From Nemophila menziesii (lineage: Eukaryota > Streptophyta > Magnoliopsida > Boraginales > Hydrophyllaceae), in assembly GCA_029959085.1 (NCBI GenBank), contig JARWIR010000015.1, positions 6,075,017 to 6,139,016 on the forward strand: a stretch of DNA of 64,000 nucleotides, written 5' to 3'. The notes beneath the pieces were generated by a model, which ran no database searches, was not told the origin of the DNA, and saw only the letters and a program-made list of their open reading frames with translations. Numbering within the stretch: position 1 is the stretch's first letter; the number at the start of each line of letters is the position of its first letter. The position numbers and the translations under genes are program-made. Shown in pieces: positions 57,201 through 64,000 of the stretch.

Positions 57201-59087
57201 AATATTAAATAAAATTATAAATTTTATGTTTTTGATATGAGTTATAATTATTGATTTAACGTTAATTTTTTATATATGAATGACAATACTTATTTATCCT
57301 AAATATATATTATATTCATATATAATTTTATGATATAATCCGTATGCATAGTTATTTTAAGATAATGATGCAGAGTTAAACTATACCATGAAATTCTATA
57401 AGTTTATATTAATTTTAGGTAAATATTTACTTGTTATGAGTTGGAAACAAATATATTTTTTATCGTAAATAAGAACGAGATGTCAAATTAAAAAGTATAT
57501 TAAAAACATTATAATTATCTTATAAGTAAAAATAATTCAAATAAGAAAGAAAATATCAATGTCGTTGTTCTCGAAATTTCATAGGTATTATATATTTTTA
57601 ATTCAAACTTTCTGAACCTAATCCCATCATTTATTTTATTTCGTAAATAAAATTTTATATCTTAACTAAAAGAAAATATTTTATAATTTTTTGTGATATT
57701 TATTAGTTATTAAAAGAAACTATCAAGTCAAACTTTTTGTTCAAATTTTTTAAATTTATATCAACCAATAAATATTCAAATCTTCAACATTAAAGAAAAG
57801 TGGATTAGTAATCTGTAGCACAACCCCTTTGATTACTGTACAAGAATATTTCAAAATTAAAAAATTGAGTTTTTTTAAATATAACAAAATTAATATAAAT
57901 TAATAAAATTCAATTGCAAAACCTTTTAATTATGTTAAATAGTTGCTAAAATAACTATGATTAGTAATTGATGAATAATGTTGGTTTCTCTTCTATATAG
58001 CTCAGAAATCCATTATAGCTTTGCTAGATATTCCTAAAATTCGCTACCAACTATATTTTGCATATACGCTTATAGGCAATAATGAACGATCAACAATCCC
58101 GATACACAAAATATATAACTTCCAAATTGTAGAAAATACTTTTAAAGTGTAGAAAGCCATGATATATGGGATGAGAAGAGAAAGATGTCAAGTATAGAGA
58201 CACCATATATTTACATATGTGCAAATCTCTTCAATTTGTATGAAACCCACAATTAACTTCTTCAATTATAATCTTACGCAGTCCAAAATTGGTGATTAGC
58301 CACGAGGATATAAGGGTCCCTATTTCTCCATAACAAACAACTAGGGCGATCAATTATGAACCAAAACACACGACTTCATCACTCCCAATAGGAACCCTAA
58401 TTAGAAAACATTAAATGCTAGGATAACTGAATTAATTGGACCCAAAAATCTTAAGATTTGCTTTGATAATCATAGATTCCATAATAAATGATACCAATCA
58501 TGCGCATTGATACTTCGAGCACGATGAAACCCTAACAAATTGATGAAGAATTCCAACTCTAATAAAACGAAAGAGAATCCTACAAACAGAGGATTTTAGT
58601 CAAAATAACCCAAGTACCACCATTCACCCCTATTATGATCTCAACAGAGAATTATAGAGTTGATAAGTAACCACCATTTACTATATTGAGTGGAGTTTAT
58701 CATCTATTATGCTAGTAGTGTTTGTTCTAGTGTTGTTACGTTAACTACTTTACTTTGATGACTCTGTAAAACATAAATAATTTTTGCTGAGCATTTGCCA
58801 TTCTATTGATATGAATCAGTATTACCAAAGTTGTTTAAAAAAAACAAAAAAAAGAGTGAGTACAAGTTATATGTACCAAAGTTGTTTGATTTAGCAGAAA
58901 TAAGATCACCAATGAAATGCAAAACAATAAAAAGTAACAAAACTATACTTCCTTTGGATAATTAATCACAAGAATCCAGTAACATTCACAAAATTTTCTT
59001 GTTTATTTCCAGTAAAATTGATTTCTCTCTACTAAGCCTTACTACCTTACTACTTAACCTAACCTGAAGCAAAAAAGAAATCACTCT
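57201..59087. repeat. AT-rich block
   Basis: Colinear with 32400-34200. No gene. A small insertion with an A-rich tail lies at about 58697-58857. Ends TACTACTTAACCTAACCTGAAGC before the TFIIS fragment. Confidence 0.5.
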
Positions 59088-60048
59088 CTATCTCCATGAC
59101 TGTGAATTAGTTTTGAAAGGATAAGTCTCCCACCCATCATCAGGTTCTTTACGTTTCCCATTACTAGTAGACGCCTGTGAGTTCATGTTTGACTTAAACG
59201 AGTCATTACCACCATTCCTGTTTGAATCATCAAAAAGTTGTCTGAAACCTCCAATCTCTATATTACTACCTTCCATAGTTGGCCCACTAGCCATGCTAAA
59301 CACATACGGTGACTGTGGAAAAGCCGGACCCCCCATCATCTGAGACGCTCCTTTTGAATCCATCATGTACGGAATCATCGCACCACCAGGCCCAACCCCA
59401 GGCCCATACATTGGCATAGGCATAGCATGTCCACTTGCAAGTCCATGGTATCCACAAATAGGAGGGTGTGGATATGGTGTTGGAGATCCCATAGTAAACA
59501 TACCACCATTTCTTACAAAATTAACATCATTTACACCCTCGGGAGTGTAAGTTTGAGTGAAATTTCTTCCATTAGTCAAAGGAATTGAATTCTTTTGATT
59601 CATATCCACTTTTATTCCCATGATTGATATAACAGATTCATCCGATTTTATACCACTCAAATATTGATTATTATTATTATTATTATTGTCGAAAATAGGT
59701 TGGTCATTCAAATCAAAGTTCATTAAAGATGATGAACCAGAAGACGATTGATTGTACATATTGGACCTCCAAACTGGTGGTGCACCACCACCATAATCAT
59801 CGTAATTATCATCACCGCCTAATTGATTAAGATCCAACTCTAATATTCTCGGACTTGCATCTACAGAAGATTCTCCAGAAGTGATTCTAGAAGGTACTGG
59901 TATTGGTATTTCTTCTACTGTATCAGCTACATTAAGATCAAAATCGAATAAATTATCACGGTTTAGCCTTGAATTACTAGTAGTTGAAAGTGCTGAGTTA
60001 TTCTCTAAAACTGGGCGAAAAGCACTTGTAGAAGCAAAACCTCTCCAA
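59088..60048 (-). pseudogene. TFIIS-domain protein gene, 3' fragment 4
   Basis: Open on minus through the whole 961 bp: ASTSAFRPVLENNSALSTTS, FDFDLNVADTVEE, LELDLNQLGG, MNFDLNDQP, then the Gly/Pro/Met-rich region and the tail KTNSQSWR. The 5' part, including the TFIIS domain, is cut off by CACTA-derived sequence at about 60049. It is the best preserved of the 3' fragments. Confidence 0.8.
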
Positions 60049-61239
60049 GAACTTAACTTTAATACAAAATGATGTTTTGAAATTTATTTGTATTTGAAAT
60101 AATTTTATTTAATGTAACATGATATTTTTTGTGAGAAGCAGAATAAGAAAGTGACCGAGTCACAGACTTGGTCATCCGAAGGGCCGTCCTCTACTCCCAA
60201 TTTGACGCTACAAGATCAAATCCATGCCTTGAAAGAAGTAGTTGAAGAAGAAACGGGCCAACTTATCGGAGTTGGGCACCCGGAGTGGATCCTCCTGCAA
60301 AAAAAAGCTGCATTCATGAGGCGGATCATTCGATTAAACATAATGAGGATCGACTCAACATAATGATGGAATCTAAGAATGAATTCGCGCAGCTCAAAGA
60401 TTTTACCTATCAATCCTACATCAAATATATCATCGACTACCTCCACAACTAGCACACGTGCCCGTCGTTACTCGATCAATCACATAGAAACGACTATGGA
60501 GGCTTTGAATAGTTTAAGGGCCCGAGCTGGTCTTGGCACATTCGTCCCCCCCGAAGATGAAATAGCAAAAGAAGAGGAAGAAGAATAAGATGTTGATTAA
60601 AGTCTGATCCTTAGCAGTATTATGTCTTGTTTTGGTGTGTTTTGACTTTATTACAGTTTTATGTATTGACTTTTTGATCTGTTATGACTTTTATCTATTT
60701 TAATATTGATTTTTGATAAATATTTGATGGTTTTAATTATCTATTCAAATATTATTATTAATATTAAAATTTAAAATTTAAAATTTAGAATTAAAATTAA
60801 AATTAAAAATTAAAATTAAAAATTTAGATTTTAAAAATTAAAATTAAAATTTCATTTTAGCGAAGACGTTGTAGTTAGAATAAAGAAGACAAAATGTAAT
60901 TGCTATGTTGTTATTAGCGACGACATCTCTATTTTAGACAAAACATCAATAAATCGACTACAAAGAGTAGTCACCATTATATGTTATTGGAGACAACTTA
61001 AAGTCGTTGCTAATAGAAACATAACTAGCGACGAATTTTGTAGTCGCAAATTACGGTTGGTCATTCGCGACTACGTGGAAATTTTCGTCGCAAAAAAATG
61101 TCTTTAATGACGAATTACTAGCGATAAAATATAGGCGACGACATGTTATGGCTAAAAGACAAAAACGATCTGTAGCGAGGAATTTTTGTATCTTTAGCGA
61201 CTAGATTTGTAGTCGCAAAAAAATGCGCACGCAATAGTG
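60049..61239 (+). mobile_element. CACTA transposon 3' end, 5'-truncated
   Basis: The right end is the complement of CACTATTGCGTGCGCA. The last 380 bp are full of AGTCGC/GCGACT words in both directions, the subterminal repeats typical of CACTA elements. 60151-60588 has plus-strand coding scraps (LTLQDQIHALKEVVEEETGQ; MEALNSLRARAGLGTFVPPE) that could be the end of a transposon protein, not firmly recognised. 60740-60850 is an AAATTTAAAATT-type low-complexity tract. The left CACTA end is missing. Confidence 0.65.
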
Positions 61240-61965
61240 TGCCTTGGACATAAATCGACTAAGAAGGGCTACTCGTTCAGTTAACGACTGTACTTTCTTA
61301 ATAGTTCTTGGGAATGCATATCCAACATGGCTTGGATCTTGTCAGGGTTGTTTCATTTTTCGGTGACTGACCATAAATAACAAGAGTTTACCCGAGGACA
61401 CACCGAATGCACATTTATCCATATTAAAACGAATGCATGCTATCTTCATTACTTCTAAGACTTTATCTAAATCAAGGAGGATCCCTTTGAAGACATTCCT
61501 TTTGACTAATATGTCGTCCACGTAGATTTACATGTTCTTGCCAATTTGTTTTCCAAAAACATGATTTTCCATCCTTTTGTAAATTGCTCTAGCATGATTT
61601 AGATCGAATGAAATGACTATATAGCTGTAAACTCCTTGTTCAGTTATAAAATATGTTTATTCTTCACCCTCAGTTTCCATCCTTATTTGGTTTTACTCCT
61701 TAAAAGCATCCATAATGGTGAGAAATTAGTACCCGACTTTTGAATCAACCATACTATCAATCTTGGGCAATGGACAATCTTTGGTGCAAGCTCAGTTTAA
61801 ATTTGTAAAGTCAATACACATTCGCTCGTTGCCATTGGGCTTGGCGATGAGTATATTATTGGCTACTCAATTAGCGTAGTTTGTTTTGTGGATGTGTTGT
61901 GCTTCGAGTAATCGCTCAACTTCTTCCTTGATCACCAAGTTTTTATCATCTAAGAACATTTATAT
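61240..61965 (-). pseudogene. Ty3/gypsy reverse transcriptase fragment
   Basis: Parallel to 8560-9255. On minus: ASPNGNERMCIDFTNLN, LTIMDAFKG, YFITEQGVYSYIVISFDLNH, RMENHVFGKQIGKNM, YVDDILVK. The polymerase YVDD is preserved here, preceded by a stop. Protease remnant lies at higher coordinates, consistent with minus orientation. Confidence 0.72.
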
Positions 61966-62950
61966 TTTTTGTTGTATGGTCTCAAAGTTAGGTTTAACGT
62001 TGAGACAATGAACAAATATAATTGGATCTAATTCCAACAATATAGTTTGTTTCCTACGTGAAAAATGGTGGATACTTGTTAAGGGTATCAAGAAGTTTAC
62101 ACATACTTTTTTCTTTTTTCTAACTTGATGGGTCTTCAATTAATTCTCTGTAGAAATAGGTTTAGCCTGAGGTCTTTCCGAGGGTACCTCGAGAACAAAT
62201 ATCTGTGATCTGTATAACAAATTTTGATAACATTCTCGAGTTTGAGATTGATTTCATCGAGTAATTAATATTGTCTTTATATACAAAAAGCTTCATGGAG
62301 AATTGGCGCATTGATACAATTGCTTTCAACATATTTGAGGTAGGGCGACTAATGATGGCACTATAACCATATTTGTGATTTACGACAACAACCTTAGAGG
62401 ATGTGCCTAAGGATGACGAATTTGTACACAGTCGCAATGTCAATTTATAACCAACAGGTTGGATGCTTTGGCCAATAACACCTCGAATCATATCACCATA
62501 TGTCTGGATATAAGAAGGGTCGATATTCATTTTCTTTTGCAAATCACTTTCATGAAGAAGGCCACCGAACTTCCCATACCAACGAGAAGATTTTAGAACA
62601 AGCGCTCATATCCTTGGTGATATTACCTTTACAAATAGGAGGTTTTCATATTAAACATGCCAGGTTGTGGCAACGTTGTTCCACTCTTTTTCAATTCAAT
62701 GCGCACATATGTTAGCCTCTTGTATATGTGGTGTACTTCAATAAATCTTTTCATGCACAATATATTCACATACTCATACATTGCCTCATTGACCTACTTT
62801 CTCAAATCCACAACACTCTTCACTAGTGTTTGTAACTCTATTAAATCAGTCTTCACGTGCAAAATAGAAACCCTGGCTCCTTGGCTATCACAAGCCCAAA
62901 CAACAAAACCTACATATTTGCTAAAAACACCGAACCCACAACACAAGTTA
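61966..62950 (-). pseudogene. Ty3/gypsy protease/Gag remnant
   Basis: The best protease copy: minus 62542-62162 gives MNIDPSYIQTYGDMIRGV, GQSIQPVGYKLTLRL, KVVVVNHKYGYSAIISRPTS and NMLKAIVSMRQFSMKLF, close to plant gypsy retropepsin (GRPTLNMLKAVVSTYHLxMKF). The DTG motif would lie just upstream (GSSV, other frame), indicating a frameshift. Confidence 0.7.
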
Positions 62951-64000
62951 TGAATAATATTAAATAAAATTATGAATTTTATGTTTTTGATATGAGTTAT
63001 AATTATTGATTTAACGTTAATTTTTATATATGAATGACAATACTTATTTATCCTAAATATATATTATATTTAATATATATTTCTATGATATAATTCATAT
63101 GTATAGTTATTTTTAAAAAATGATGTATAGTTAAACTATACCATGAAATTCTATAAGTTTATATAAATTTTATGTAAATATTTACTTGTTGTGAGTTGGA
63201 AACAAATATATTTAATAAGAACGAGATGTCAAATTAAAAAGTATATGAAGAACATTATAATTATCATATAAGTAAAAATAATTCAAATAAGAAAGAAAAT
63301 GTCAATGTTATTGTTTTCGAAATTTGATAGGTATTAAATATTTTTAATTCAAACTTTCTGAACCTAGTTCCATCATTTATTTAATTTCTTAAATATAATT
63401 TTATATCTTAACTAAAAAAAAATTATAAGTTTTTTGTGATATTCATTAGTTATTAAAAGAAACTATCAAGTCAAATTTTTGTTCAAAATTTTTAAATTCA
63501 TATCAACTAATAAATATTCAAATATTAAACATTAAAAAAGATTGGATTCATGAAGCGATAGAAACCCTTTTGACGACTGTCCAAGAATATTTCAAAATGA
63601 AAAAATTGAGCTTTTTTTAAATATAACAAAATTAAATTTGAATTAAATAAAATCCAATTATAAAACCTCTTAATTATGGCAAATAATTGCTAAAATAACT
63701 ATGATAAGTAGTTGATGAATAGTGTTGGTTTAGAAATCCATCATAGTTTTGCTAGATATTTCTAAAATTTGCTATCAACTATATTTTGCATATACGCTGA
63801 TAGGAATAATAAAAGATCAACAATCTCAACACATAAAAGATATAACTTTCAAATTATAGAATATACTTTTAAAGTATAGAAGCCATGGTATATTTTCTTA
63901 GTTTTTTTGAAAAGAAAAAAATGTTCATACACATATACTCCATACATTCATAGAATATGTGATGAGAAGAGAAAAATATATTTCTTTACAACAACGTATT
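62951..64000. repeat. AT-rich block, runs off the window
   Basis: Colinear with 57200-58200 and 32400-33360. No gene seen. Confidence 0.5.

Noticed and set aside
1..64000. A host gene cluster or defence system
   Set aside because: Every recognisable coding stretch belongs to transposable elements or to the repeated TFIIS fragment; nothing supports a coordinated host pathway.

Overview
This is nuclear DNA from a flowering plant, most likely a eudicot. It is strongly AT-rich, its genes carry introns, and almost everything recognisable is a transposable element or a piece of one. I see no intact single-copy host gene, no tRNA or rRNA gene and no CRISPR array. The species cannot be fixed from the sequence.

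The background is a set of at least six related composite units, all read on the minus strand. Each combines a decayed Ty3/gypsy remnant (protease and part of the reverse transcriptase), an AT-rich block of about 1-2 kb, and in five places a copy of the 3' end of a TFIIS N-terminal-domain protein gene. The best gene copy (34203-36248) is nearly full length with one in-frame stop. The others (30645-30918, 40883-41150, 55835-56571, 59088-60048) are 3' fragments. Shared insertion scars show that at least some units arose by segmental duplication.

Younger elements with readable target-site duplications (TSDs) are nested in this background. (1) 11579-27857 is a Mutator-like element (MULE) with about 326-bp terminal inverted repeats (TIRs), a 9-bp TSD, a damaged multi-exon transposase gene on + and a convergent GRF zinc-finger gene on -. 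Each gene has a TATA box in its own TIR, the same layout as maize MuDR. (2) 16281-24239 (element A, minus) is an Athila-like LTR retrotransposon inserted into the MULE transposase coding region. (3) 42144-50364 (element B, plus) is a related retrotransposon in a gypsy/TFIIS unit. A and B both have apparently identical LTR pairs, intact 5-bp TSDs, and no reverse transcriptase, RNase H or integrase core. A keeps protease, B keeps Gag, and both keep the integrase C-terminal tail, a GC-rich dyad array and internal copies of the polypurine tract. (4) Solo LTRs of the wider family lie at 4362-5831, 28786-30360 and 51026-52603. A truncated LTR lies at 28187-28533 and an edge-truncated one at 1-1147. 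(5) Small non-autonomous DNA elements are of Stowaway, hAT, Harbinger/Tourist, Mutator and CACTA type, with a LINE 3' end, a tRNA-derived SINE and a CACTA coding scrap.

The most unusual signals are: a short repeat motif shared by the MULE's TIRs and several of its introns; the GC-rich dyad array and repeated polypurine tracts shared by A and B although their proteins differ; a conserved inverted repeat at the 5' edge of every LTR of the family; and amplification of a TFIIS/EAR-motif gene fragment together with gypsy debris.
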